Assembly: GCA_942493125.1 (NCBI GenBank)
Contig: OW818667.1
Location: 3,224,001 to 3,288,000 of the forward strand
DNA length: 64,000 nt
Source: Fusibacter_C sp942493125
Lineage (GTDB): Bacteria > Bacillota > Clostridia > Peptostreptococcales > Acidaminobacteraceae
Reading direction: 5' to 3'
Below, piece after piece: positions 24,069 through 32,556 of the stretch. The notes under the pieces are model-generated. The model was not told the DNA's origin. It searched no databases and saw only the letters and a program-made list of their open reading frames with translations. Every line of letters starts with the position of its first letter. Positions within the stretch are counted from its first letter, which is position 1. Position numbers and translations under genes: made by a program.

Positions 24069-25601
24069 ATGAAAACTACAAAATACCTTAAAGTTTTACT
24101 CATCTTTGCTTTAGCATTGACCATGCTATCGTCATCCCTTGTATTTGCAGCGGAAACATCGCTAGAAAATGGAACGACTGATGGTACGGTCGCTGGAACA
24201 CTTGACGGCAATATAGCTGGAAAAGCGGATTTTAGATCGAACAAAGTTAACAATTATTTGTCAGCTATGTCTGGTGATGCGCTTTTAGTGACGCGCTTCT
24301 CACTCAATTATGACAATTTGACGTATCAAAATGCCTTTATTGCTGCATATAAAAACAGTTTTCAGACTGCATATAATTTAGCGTATAGAGCAGTCAACAT
24401 GGACGAATATATTACACCTGTTGAAAAAGCTTACGAACATGGTGAGATGGCTGGCAAAGTTCAAGGTCAACTCTCTGCGATGATCGATTTCACTCAGGGC
24501 AATCTAGACAATTGGGAAAAGGCGTACAATGCCTATTTAACTGAAAGCTCTATCGTACGTCGCTATTTTCTTGATCGCGAGTCCTTGGCTTATAGAAGCG
24601 GTTTTAGCTCTGGACATCGTGAAGGGTTCATGAACAGCTATATTGAAACATATCAATTAAAAAATGTCGAAGCGGAGATTCGCAATAAAAATGCACACAT
24701 CATCTCTATGACAGAGACATTTATCGAATTCCAAGAAGAGTATGTCCACTTTGTTCTAGGGGCAGCTTCTCCTGAAATGAGAACGCCTATGTCGCTATTC
24801 ATCCCGGCAGCAACGCTATACGAACCGACGTATATAAGCGCATCTAAAACACAAAACACGTTTAATGTCGGCAATGCAGTCAGCAAAATGACGCCTGTTA
24901 GCGGCAAGTACAAAATTGACGTTTTAAATGACAGAGGCAGTGTCACACTCAAAAAACCGATCACACTCAGCTTTGAATACCAAGGCTCAGAAAGAGCTGG
25001 CGTTTATCAATGGCTGAACGGCAAATGGGTTTATCAGTACACAACACTTACTGATGGTAGCATCTTCATCACGATTCCAGCAGGCTTTTACGCTGGTGGC
25101 GAGTATGCGATCTTCATAGACGAAACGTATAAAACGGTCAACGACATCACATTCAACTGGGCGTATAAAGAAATATACACGCTCATGAGACGTGATATCA
25201 TCTCAGATGCGCAAGCATTTTTGCCTAATGCAAAGATTACGAGAGCACAGCTTGCTCAGATGATCTACAATCAAATCGGTGTTACTAATCCACTTACGAC
25301 GACTGCACCTGTAATCTCTGATGCATCTGCATTGGGCAATTACAAAAAAGCTGTTGAGTATATGGTCGGTAAGCGCTATATGAAACTGGACGCAAAAGGC
25401 GCCTTCAATCCAAGTGGCACAATCACATATGCTGAAACTGAAGTGGTACTCAGCAATATGTTTTTAAGAAATGTCAGCTGGTCTGAAGTATCAAGCAAGA
25501 TGCTCACAGAGAAATTTGCACGTTCCGCTGGCGCAACAAACAAAGCTGCCTTTTTGACGAAAGCAGAAGCAGCCTATATGATGATGGTATTTTATAAGTA
25601 A
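24069..25601 (+). CDS. Secreted SLH-domain protein in the pilus operon
   Basis: The 510-residue protein has a signal peptide (cleavage near VFAA, residue 28), then a Gly-patterned helical region (TDGTVAGTLDGNIAGKAD; HGEMAGKVQGQL; RSGFSSGHREGF) up to about 220, a beta-rich middle (~255-360), and a C-terminal S-layer homology segment (~362-510) with the ITRAQLAQMIYNQIG motif followed by a more degenerate repeat (GTITYAETEVVLSNMF). SLH domains bind secondary cell-wall polymers. It occupies the place where diderms encode PilP/PilQ, so a wall-conduit role for the pilus is an attractive inference. Confidence 0.75.
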   Translation: MKTTKYLKVLLIFALALTMLSSSLVFAAETSLENGTTDGTVAGTLDGNIAGKADFRSNKVNNYLSAMSGDALLVTRFSLNYDNLTYQNAFIAAYKNSFQTAYNLAYRAVNMDEYITPVEKAYEHGEMAGKVQGQLSAMIDFTQGNLDNWEKAYNAYLTESSIVRRYFLDRESLAYRSGFSSGHREGFMNSYIETYQLKNVEAEIRNKNAHIISMTETFIEFQEEYVHFVLGAASPEMRTPMSLFIPAATLYEPTYISASKTQNTFNVGNAVSKMTPVSGKYKIDVLNDRGSVTLKKPITLSFEYQGSERAGVYQWLNGKWVYQYTTLTDGSIFITIPAGFYAGGEYAIFIDETYKTVNDITFNWAYKEIYTLMRRDIISDAQAFLPNAKITRAQLAQMIYNQIGVTNPLTTTAPVISDASALGNYKKAVEYMVGKRYMKLDAKGAFNPSGTITYAETEVVLSNMFLRNVSWSEVSSKMLTEKFARSAGATNKAAFLTKAEAAYMMMVFYK

Positions 25602-25642
25602 ATTTAAAAAGCAAAGGCTGTTAGTTATAAAAACTCATAAAA

Positions 25643-25676
25643 AAGGATTAAGATGATCATCTTAATCCTTTTTTAA
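25643..25676 (+). terminator. Intrinsic terminator of unit 4
   Basis: A perfect 28-base palindrome with half-site AAGGATTAAGATGA is followed by T6, separating the SLH gene from the prepilin peptidase gene. Confidence 0.9.
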
Positions 25677-25693
25677 AATCTGGAGTGTCATTT

Positions 25694-26347
25694 ATGGAAC
25701 GAATTTATTATATCCTCATATTCCTAGTGATTGCAGCATTTTTAAGTGCATTCAATATCGGCTTAATTCGCTACTTTTCTGAGGGTGAGAAAATATCTAA
25801 AGCTATGGGCGTGGTCATTTCTATTTTGACGGTTATTAGCCTTTACACTGCTTTCAATTATTCTGATAGGCCAATCGCTGAGATTGTGTTTGCCACACTG
25901 TTGATCATAACGGGTGGCATTGATTACAAGACGAAAACCATCGTCACCGGTACAATTTATCTCGGTGGCTTGCTTGCTGCGGGAATTTCTATGTTTTATG
26001 GCAAAGAGCCTTTAGATATGCTCCTAGGCGGAATTTCGGGCTTCGCCTTTTATCTTGCCATCTATTTTGTTGCAAAAGCCTATTATAAAAAAGAGGCATT
26101 CGGTTATGGCGATGTCATCTTTATGGGCGCGATAGGTGTCTACCTTGGATTCTGGCACGGCCTATTGGCAAGTGTGATGACTTTTTATGTAGCCCTGTTT
26201 TTCGTTCTGCTCTTTGCGATTGTAGGTAAATTTCTATCTAGAAAAGCTGAAATTGCCTTTGCGCCATATATGGCGCTATCAGCTTGGATCGTATCCATTT
26301 TTGGCGATAAACTGGTCGAACTGTATACAAAAATATTTATTCTTTGA
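25694..26347 (+). CDS. Prepilin peptidase (A24 family), lacking methylase domain
   Basis: The 217-residue membrane protein has about seven helices and the two catalytic aspartates of A24 peptidases: Asp77 in GGIDYKTKTI and Asp140 in the FGYGD motif. Typical PilD has an N-terminal cytoplasmic N-methyltransferase domain with cysteines of about 70 residues; it is absent here, so pilins may remain unmethylated or be methylated elsewhere. ATG 25694 with CTGGAG upstream is preferred to GTG 25685. It should process all seven prepilins in the window. It follows the unit 4 terminator closely with no obvious promoter, so it may rely on partial read-through. Confidence 0.85.
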   Translation: MERIYYILIFLVIAAFLSAFNIGLIRYFSEGEKISKAMGVVISILTVISLYTAFNYSDRPIAEIVFATLLIITGGIDYKTKTIVTGTIYLGGLLAAGISMFYGKEPLDMLLGGISGFAFYLAIYFVAKAYYKKEAFGYGDVIFMGAIGVYLGFWHGLLASVMTFYVALFFVLLFAIVGKFLSRKAEIAFAPYMALSAWIVSIFGDKLVELYTKIFIL

Positions 26348-26440
26348 GGAAATATGAAGTAATTATGTCATCTTGCCGATAAACTTTGTTGAATACAAAT
26401 TTTTTGATATAATCATATTATAAAGCTATCGGAGGTTCAT

Positions 26441-27505
26441 TTGAGACTCAAAAGTTTAGAACACGTCGAAGTTGGCGAAATTTTAGGTAAACCCGTCTAT
26501 GATGATAAATGTCAGCTCTTGCTGGCGAAAGACGTCATATTGACTCAAAATTATATAGATCGTCTTAAAAAAGCAAATGTTCAATGCATTTTTATCGAAG
26601 ATGAATTATCAGAAGGTCTTGAAGCGACTTATATCGTTTCAGATACGCTGAAAATCCAATCTGTAATGACGGTCAAAAATGCCTTTAAAGATTTGGCTGA
26701 ACGCAAAGGCACAAATTACAACATTAAGAGCATCGACAGTATCAAGCAGGTCGTTGACGACATGATGCGCGTCATCTATGACAACCCGCACACGCTTTAC
26801 TGTATGACCGAACTGATGGGTACGGATATGTATACCTACAATCACAGTGCTGAAGTCGCTGTACTCTCTATGCTAGTCGCAAAAAGCATGAAGCTCAATG
26901 ATACATTTATTCAAAAAATAGGCGTCGGTGCCATTTTACACGATATTGGAAAAATGCAAATACCAGCTGACCTCCTAAACAAAGTAGAACCGCTCAATGA
27001 TGAAGAAATCAAACAAGTGAAAGATCACGTACAGTTGGGTTATGATCTACTGAAAGATAACGATTTCATTTCACCGATTTCTAGACAAATCGTTTTACTT
27101 CACCACGAAAAATTAAATGGCTCAGGTTACCCGTATATGCTCTCAGGTGACGACATCCCAATCCACGTAAGAATCGTCACACTATGTGATATTTTCAACG
27201 CCATATCCTCAAATCGCGCCTATAAAGGCAGAATCAATGCGGACGAGGCACTGGAAACGATACGTGCTGAAGCAATTTATGAACTCGATCGAGACATCTA
27301 TTATCACCTGTTAAAAGTCGTGAACATCTACCCTGTTGGAACGCTCGTTGAGCTTTCCAATGGAGAGGTTGGCATTATCATAAAAGAAAACCTCGATGCT
27401 CAGACGCGTCCTGTTGTACAAATCATTCGAGATAAGAAACGTGAAGAAATTGTCAATCTAATGGACTATTTAACTTTATTTATTACTAAAACGGTGGATA
27501 TATAA
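26441..27505 (+). CDS. HD-GYP domain c-di-GMP phosphodiesterase (first)
   Basis: The 354-residue protein has an N-terminal DUF3391-like region (residues 1-75, RLKSLEHVEVGEILGKPVYD) and a complete HD-GYP domain: HDIGKMQIP with HD at 167-168, HHEKLNGSGYP at 221-231. All metal ligands and the GYP motif are present, so hydrolysis of c-di-GMP is expected. Start is TTG 26441 after GGAGGT. A conserved C-terminal tail (VNIYPVGTLVELSNGEVGIII) is shared with the other two HD-GYP proteins in the window. It stands just before the multi-PAS gene. Confidence 0.93.
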   Translation: MRLKSLEHVEVGEILGKPVYDDKCQLLLAKDVILTQNYIDRLKKANVQCIFIEDELSEGLEATYIVSDTLKIQSVMTVKNAFKDLAERKGTNYNIKSIDSIKQVVDDMMRVIYDNPHTLYCMTELMGTDMYTYNHSAEVAVLSMLVAKSMKLNDTFIQKIGVGAILHDIGKMQIPADLLNKVEPLNDEEIKQVKDHVQLGYDLLKDNDFISPISRQIVLLHHEKLNGSGYPYMLSGDDIPIHVRIVTLCDIFNAISSNRAYKGRINADEALETIRAEAIYELDRDIYYHLLKVVNIYPVGTLVELSNGEVGIIIKENLDAQTRPVVQIIRDKKREEIVNLMDYLTLFITKTVDI

Positions 27506-27524
27506 ATAAACTATCGAGGTGTAT

Positions 27525-30296
27525 ATGGCTGTAGTCGTATTCTATATCAAGCTGGTGATTTCTATCTACATTCTTTATAAACTCATAAGAAATACACTTG
27601 TGGATCGACGTGAAAAAAATGCGTTGCTACTTTTTGTCATCTCATTCATCGTGATTTTTGATGTGAGGAATATCATTTTGAAAACAATGCCGTATGATAC
27701 TATTGGTCAGTTAGCGGAATTGTTTTTCTTGCTTTATTTTGTATATAGGTTGACGGGAGAAAAGGCAAAGTCATCACCAATTATGAGGAATTTTGTCGAC
27801 ATAAAGACTTTGTTTGACTCAGAGATCATAGAAAAATTGGATGAAGGGGTGGCGCTCATAAGAAGTGACACCTTAGAAATTCTTGCCTCAAACCCGATGT
27901 ATCAAACGATTATGGGGACGGGCAACGCGTTTGTTTCGTTACCATATGTTGTCAGTTCTTTGTTAAGAGGCGAAGATAATATTGAAATAACAGATTTTCA
28001 AAATGAGAAGCGCACGGTCAGGGCTCGTCTCATCAGTTACGGCAAACGCTATGCACTGCTTTATTTAAAAGACGTCAGTGATGTCATCTCCACGAACATA
28101 CAGACTGAAAGGCTTATAAATGACTTGTATTCGAGCTGGGAGAACTCTCCGAGCTTAATTATGCTCAGAAACATTGAAGGCAAAATCATCTTTATAAACG
28201 ACGCCATGGCACATTTTCTACATAAATCGCAAGTTGCACTCATTAATCGTTCATTTAGTGAGATTTATGACAGTGCTGTGGAGTATGCACAACATCAAAC
28301 GTTGCATAGTCGCATTTCAAATGAGGAAATACCATCTTATAAAGGGGTACTTAAATTTACATACCCATTGCGTTCAGTCGGTTATCTGCAGTGTGAAGAA
28401 AGACTGTTTACTTGGGATGGCACAAGGCATATTCTGACGACAGGTGCCGACATCACACAGCAATATTTTCTTGAACTACTCAACGTATCCTTTCAAATTA
28501 TCCACATGAGGACGCAAGAACCGGGTCCGATTTCATATGTTGTCGCAGACTTCATTCATTACGATATCTTGTTCAAAGAACGCCTCAGCATGCTGCTACA
28601 TCATCAAATCACTTCTCTTGGCATGTTTATCAATGGCTTAAGTGAAGAAGATCAAACTTACTTTCTTGAGATCTCAAATGCTACGACGCCTTTTCATACA
28701 AAAACGATCACGTATCAAGCACAGCATCATTTTTTTGTCGAACAAGTCATCCGTTCCACAGGTGGCCATCTAATAGGCATCTCCATGAAATACCTCAATC
28801 CCGAAGTTATGGCATTCAATTTGCCACATATCGGCGCCATGATCATGAATCACATCAAAGAGGGTGTCTTGATCATCAGTAGCACAGGTCAAATAGAGCA
28901 TGCCAATGAAATGATCCATAGAATTCTCAATTACGAACCGAAAGCGCTACTTGGTAAAAATCTACTCGACATCAGTATGGGCCTTACGATTGAGATGCTC
29001 ACCCGCAACATTGAGATGTCGAAACAGCATAGTTCTCTTCATTTTGAGCGAATCTATTTGACGAAAGATAACATACGGGTGCCAGCGGAAGTCGTCGCGA
29101 TGAACCTCAAGCATGAACGTTCTGACATGCTGCTTATGCTCATACGCGATATCTCCGAAAAATTCATCTATAAGAAGCGTCTCATCGATTCGCAATCTCG
29201 TTATGCTCAAATTTTTGATTCTTTGCAGGACAGCATTCTCGAGATACAGCTACCTGAAAAGTCCATCAATATTTATCGCGAGTTCGATTCTGAAAAGGGT
29301 CTGATTGGTCTAGAAATGTCGTTTTTAGGGTGGCTAAACAGCATTCATGACCTTGACCGCTCCACTGTCTATGAAGCGGTGGACATCATTACTTCAGAAA
29401 GAAGTGCGAATTATAACTTTGAATATCGATTCTTTAAAAACGGTGGCTGGCAATGGTTTCGTGCGACAGGTAAGTATATCGATGCAGACGACGGCGCTTC
29501 CATCGTCATCATCAATCAAAATATCAGCGAGATCAAGACGATTACACAAAAGCTCATGGAAAGTCGCGTGATCCTGACAGAATCAGAGCGCATCGCAAAC
29601 ATGGCGCATTGGAAATACCTCGTTTCAAAGAACTTGTTCGCCGTTTCTCAAACCTTTGGAAGCGTGTTTCAACATAAGGAAAATGTTGAAGAAATCTACT
29701 TCGAAAGCTTGCTGGAGAGTATCTATCCTGTCGATTTAGATTTTTTCAAACTGAAATTCGAAAAATTTATTTGGAACAATGAAAACCTGGACATCATATT
29801 CAGGTTGCATAATCGCGGAAAAATAACCTATGTCAACATGATAGGGCAAGTATACTACGATGATGAGAATCTTCCAATCTACGCGATAGGCAGTGTTGCA
29901 GATGTCACTGAGCGTATGCTCGTCAAACAGAGATTTGAGGAGTCTAGAACGCTGCTTGAACACGTCGTCGAGCAAATTCCTATGGGCATAGTCGTCATAA
30001 GAAACAACGGCATCATTGAAAAGATAAACAGCCAAGCGCTTCAACTTTTGAAGATTGAAAACATTCAAATCGAGAGAACAGAGGATCTCATCCTCCATAT
30101 CATGATGAGAGGTGACAATCTAGATCTCTCAGAGCTTGAGACGTTGTTCAATCCGACGATCAGCACAAAGATGGAGCAAACCTTTGCGATGAAAGATCAT
30201 ACGCATTTGAAGCTATCTTCAAGCCACATGAACGACGCAGACCAGCATTTCTTAGGTAGGATCATCAATATCACGTTGGTGGATATGCCAGAGTAG
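27525..30296 (+). CDS. Membrane multi-PAS sensor protein without output domain
   Basis: A 923-residue protein with three N-terminal transmembrane helices (residues ~1-80) followed by about six tandem PAS domains: near 105-185, 205-300, 430-530 (IEHANEMIHRILNYEPKALLGKNLLD), 555-650 (with YRFFKNGGWQWFRATGKYI), 680-790 and 800-900 (VVEQIPMGIVVIRNNGIIEKINSQALQLL). PAC linkers such as ISEKFIYKKRLIDSQSRY separate them. It ends directly in the last PAS with no histidine kinase, GGDEF, EAL or HD domain. ATG 27525 with GAGG upstream is preferred over GTG 27519. It lies 19 bases after the HD-GYP gene, so it may act on that protein in trans. Confidence 0.8.
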   Translation: MAVVVFYIKLVISIYILYKLIRNTLVDRREKNALLLFVISFIVIFDVRNIILKTMPYDTIGQLAELFFLLYFVYRLTGEKAKSSPIMRNFVDIKTLFDSEIIEKLDEGVALIRSDTLEILASNPMYQTIMGTGNAFVSLPYVVSSLLRGEDNIEITDFQNEKRTVRARLISYGKRYALLYLKDVSDVISTNIQTERLINDLYSSWENSPSLIMLRNIEGKIIFINDAMAHFLHKSQVALINRSFSEIYDSAVEYAQHQTLHSRISNEEIPSYKGVLKFTYPLRSVGYLQCEERLFTWDGTRHILTTGADITQQYFLELLNVSFQIIHMRTQEPGPISYVVADFIHYDILFKERLSMLLHHQITSLGMFINGLSEEDQTYFLEISNATTPFHTKTITYQAQHHFFVEQVIRSTGGHLIGISMKYLNPEVMAFNLPHIGAMIMNHIKEGVLIISSTGQIEHANEMIHRILNYEPKALLGKNLLDISMGLTIEMLTRNIEMSKQHSSLHFERIYLTKDNIRVPAEVVAMNLKHERSDMLLMLIRDISEKFIYKKRLIDSQSRYAQIFDSLQDSILEIQLPEKSINIYREFDSEKGLIGLEMSFLGWLNSIHDLDRSTVYEAVDIITSERSANYNFEYRFFKNGGWQWFRATGKYIDADDGASIVIINQNISEIKTITQKLMESRVILTESERIANMAHWKYLVSKNLFAVSQTFGSVFQHKENVEEIYFESLLESIYPVDLDFFKLKFEKFIWNNENLDIIFRLHNRGKITYVNMIGQVYYDDENLPIYAIGSVADVTERMLVKQRFEESRTLLEHVVEQIPMGIVVIRNNGIIEKINSQALQLLKIENIQIERTEDLILHIMMRGDNLDLSELETLFNPTISTKMEQTFAMKDHTHLKLSSSHMNDADQHFLGRIINITLVDMPE

Positions 30297-30353
30297 AAAC
30301 TGGATTCAATGGAAAAATCAAATTATTGGAAATCGGATTCTATGACAAATATT

Positions 30354-30405
30354 AAAGGATTGGCACAAAATGATAGGTTATCATTTTGTTGCCAATCCTT
30401 TTTTG
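30354..30405. terminator. Strong bidirectional terminator
   Basis: A long inverted repeat (AAGGATTGGC...AAAATGATA paired with TATCATTTT...GCCAATCCTT) followed by T6 separates the convergent multi-PAS and MFS genes. Confidence 0.9.
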
Positions 30406-30407
30406 TA

Positions 30408-30441
30408 TTGAGGAAATTGTATAATTCCAATTTTAATTGAG
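30408..30441. repeat. Solo end of the MITE-like repeat, overlapping the MFS stop codon
   Basis: The 28 bases at 30408-30435 match 31779-31806 with one difference (TGTATA for TGCATA). The pair forms direct repeats on the two sides of the MFS gene. Confidence 0.7.
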
Positions 30442-31734
30442 CCTTTGTCGACTCATCAAGAAAAATGCAAAGCAACCCAAAAACCTCAGACCACCTGTAA
30501 TCAGGAGCGATATGTCTAGTGACGTTTGTTGCATGATCCATACGCCAGCTATTGGTGCAATGGTTGCAGAGACTGCGATGGCCGTATTATATAAAGCGAT
30601 TATCGTCGTGCGGTTTTGAGACGGGGTCGCCTCAAGAAGTAAGTTGAATAAAATAAGTACAGTACCCGTTATTGAAAAACCGATGAGAACATTGAACAAG
30701 ACGAGCATAAAAAGCGAATCGCTCAATACATATAAAAACGGTGTCACACTCATGCCAAAAGTTGCGATCACAGCTGCTAAAGTATTGCCTCTCTTATCGG
30801 CAAACTTTGCCCATTGCGTTGCCGTCATAATGGCGGTTATGCCACCCGCGATGGAAATCGCACTAAGCCATGCTTCATTGGCACCAAGTTTTGTGATGGT
30901 GTAAATGTTGAAAAGTGGCCATCCCATTTGCCATCCAAAGTGGAAAATAAGTGAGGCAACCAAGAATTGCTTAAAAACTTTATCCGTCAATGAAAACGTC
31001 AAACTGACTTTAAATGCATGCAATATTTTCTTGAGACCTTGCTTATATTTATCGTTTGACGAATGCACAACAGGTTGATCAGTCAAGACGTTGACGCCAA
31101 CAGCAGTGAACTTGGAAAATGTATAAACTTCAAACAGACCAATGACAAAGGATGCGACGAAAAACAACTGATACAGCAATATGATTTCCGAGTCGTTTTT
31201 CGGAATCGAAAGAAGGACGCCCGATATAAATGTAATCAATAATCTGAAGATATCTGAATATCGGTTCCGAAGGCCCATTGCCAAACCACGTTCTGAAGGT
31301 GAAAAAATATCCCCGATGCTGGATTGATAACCCATCGTGTAAATCGATCCGGGTAAATTCATGAGGGCGATCAAGAGGATAAATAGCCAAGGTTTGGATA
31401 CGCCACCTATCATAGGCACGAATGCGATGATCAGAAAAAACAGCTTATGCAAGAGCATAATCCATGTTGTGCTTTTAAGTTTGTTGCCAAAGAGATCGAT
31501 AAAAATGGCACCTGGAATCAAAGCAAACAGACTGATAAAAGCGGGTAGAGAGTTTAAGTAGGCCATCTGATAATCATTTGCGCCAAGCCGTTCTGCAAAC
31601 TTTGCGTAATACGGATTCACTAAATTGATGGCAACGGCCAATGCGATGCCGTTATAGACGTTGATGGTGATGTTCTTTGAATTGAAATCAGGAATTATGT
31701 AATTGCGTAACCTAGATGTCGTGAACCGCTTCAT
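30433..31734 (-). CDS. Major facilitator superfamily transporter
   Basis: The 433-residue protein has twelve hydrophobic segments and an MFS loop motif (GNKLKSTTW between helices 2 and 3; DKRGNTLAA between 8 and 9). Substrate cannot be told. The start at 31734 (MKRFTTSRLRNY) is chosen because GGGAGG lies just upstream on this strand; the longer frame to 31842 reads into a repeat element. The stop codon lies inside another copy of that repeat, so the gene is bracketed by direct repeats and may have been acquired or rearranged as a unit. Confidence 0.85.
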   Translation of the reverse strand: MKRFTTSRLRNYIIPDFNSKNITINVYNGIALAVAINLVNPYYAKFAERLGANDYQMAYLNSLPAFISLFALIPGAIFIDLFGNKLKSTTWIMLLHKLFFLIIAFVPMIGGVSKPWLFILLIALMNLPGSIYTMGYQSSIGDIFSPSERGLAMGLRNRYSDIFRLLITFISGVLLSIPKNDSEIILLYQLFFVASFVIGLFEVYTFSKFTAVGVNVLTDQPVVHSSNDKYKQGLKKILHAFKVSLTFSLTDKVFKQFLVASLIFHFGWQMGWPLFNIYTITKLGANEAWLSAISIAGGITAIMTATQWAKFADKRGNTLAAVIATFGMSVTPFLYVLSDSLFMLVLFNVLIGFSITGTVLILFNLLLEATPSQNRTTIIALYNTAIAVSATIAPIAGVWIMQQTSLDISLLITGGLRFLGCFAFFLMSRQRLN

Positions 31735-31778
31735 GGTGCCTCCCAGAAATTTCGTATTTCGAAATACATTTCCATCAT

Positions 31779-31900
31779 TGAGGAAATTGCATAATTCCAA
31801 TTTTATGATATTCCTCATTTGTAAAATTCGTAAATAAGCCATTGTTACCGTGTGAAACTATACTTTTAGACTTATTTGGTAATTATGCAATTTCCATCAT
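31779..31900 (-). mobile_element. MITE-like element, copy A
   Basis: About 120 bases bounded by inverted ends GGAAATTGCATAATTCC and GGTAATTATGCAATTTCC, with no open frame. Read on the minus strand it aligns along its length with 56042-56163, including internal matches such as CAATGG and ACAAATG. ATCATT occurs on both flanks and could be a target-site duplication. No transposase is in the window, so it would be non-autonomous. Confidence 0.7.
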
Positions 31901-31942
31901 TATTATAATTCAACGGAGATGATTTTCAAGAGGCAAAGGTGT

Positions 31943-31987
31943 AAATAAAAATAAATAAATCAAATAAATAAATAAATCAAATAAATC
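31943..31987. repeat. AT-rich tandem repeat of TAAA units
   Basis: Runs of AAAT/TAAA tetranucleotides interrupted by C form a 45-base low-complexity tract directly upstream of the ssb promoter. Confidence 0.7.
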
Positions 31988-31988
31988 G

Positions 31989-32017
31989 TTGACAAATTGG
32001 AAGTAAATGGATATTAT
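31989..32017 (+). promoter_or_regulatory. Promoter of the SSB paralog gene
   Basis: TTGACA (31989) and TATTAT (32012) with a 17-base spacer. Confidence 0.75.
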
Positions 32018-32053
32018 TTATATATGGAAAATAATCCCAATTTGGAGGTAGCT

Positions 32054-32437
32054 ATGAATCAAGTGAGTTTAGTCGGTAGACTGGTTCAAAATCCAGAACT
32101 TAAGGTGCTTCAAGACGGAAATAGCGTTACAAAATTCAATGTAGCAATTGATCGGTATTTAGCACTTGCCCAAAAGGAAGAGAAAAAAAGTGAAGGTAAG
32201 GCGACTGCAGATTTCCCGAGAATCATCGTATGGGGAAAACAGGCGGAGAACTGTTGTAAATATCTCGTGAAGGGAGCTATGGTGAGCGTCGTTGGTAGAG
32301 TAAGCACTTCAGTATTTGAAAATTCTGAAGGGGAAAATGTCTACATGACTGAAATAGTCGGTGAAAGGGTTCAGTTTTTGGAACCTGCCAACTCGGAACA
32401 CAGAAAACAAATACCTGTTGAGATAGAAGCCGAGTAA
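32054..32437 (+). CDS. ssb: Single-stranded DNA-binding protein, short paralog
   Basis: The 127-residue protein has the SSB OB fold: MNQVSLVGRLVQNPELK at the start, FPRIIVWGKQAENCCKYLVKGAMVSVVGRV in the core and YMTEIVGERVQFLE at the end. The acidic tip (DDDIPF type) that recruits repair and replication partners is missing; the protein ends QIPVEIEAE. It is monocistronic, whereas the replicative ssb is usually between rpsF and rpsR, so this is probably a secondary SSB. Start ATG 32054 follows GGAGGT; an upstream in-frame start at 31997 is within the promoter. Confidence 0.88.
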   Translation: MNQVSLVGRLVQNPELKVLQDGNSVTKFNVAIDRYLALAQKEEKKSEGKATADFPRIIVWGKQAENCCKYLVKGAMVSVVGRVSTSVFENSEGENVYMTEIVGERVQFLEPANSEHRKQIPVEIEAE

Positions 32438-32556
32438 AAACTAGGCATCGGGACCTAACTTTCAGTCATTGAAAAACATATTAGAAATTTTGACTAGCGT
32501 TTTATTTCGTTAAACATTATAATATCTTTGAAAGAAAAAATTAGATGGGTGACTAG

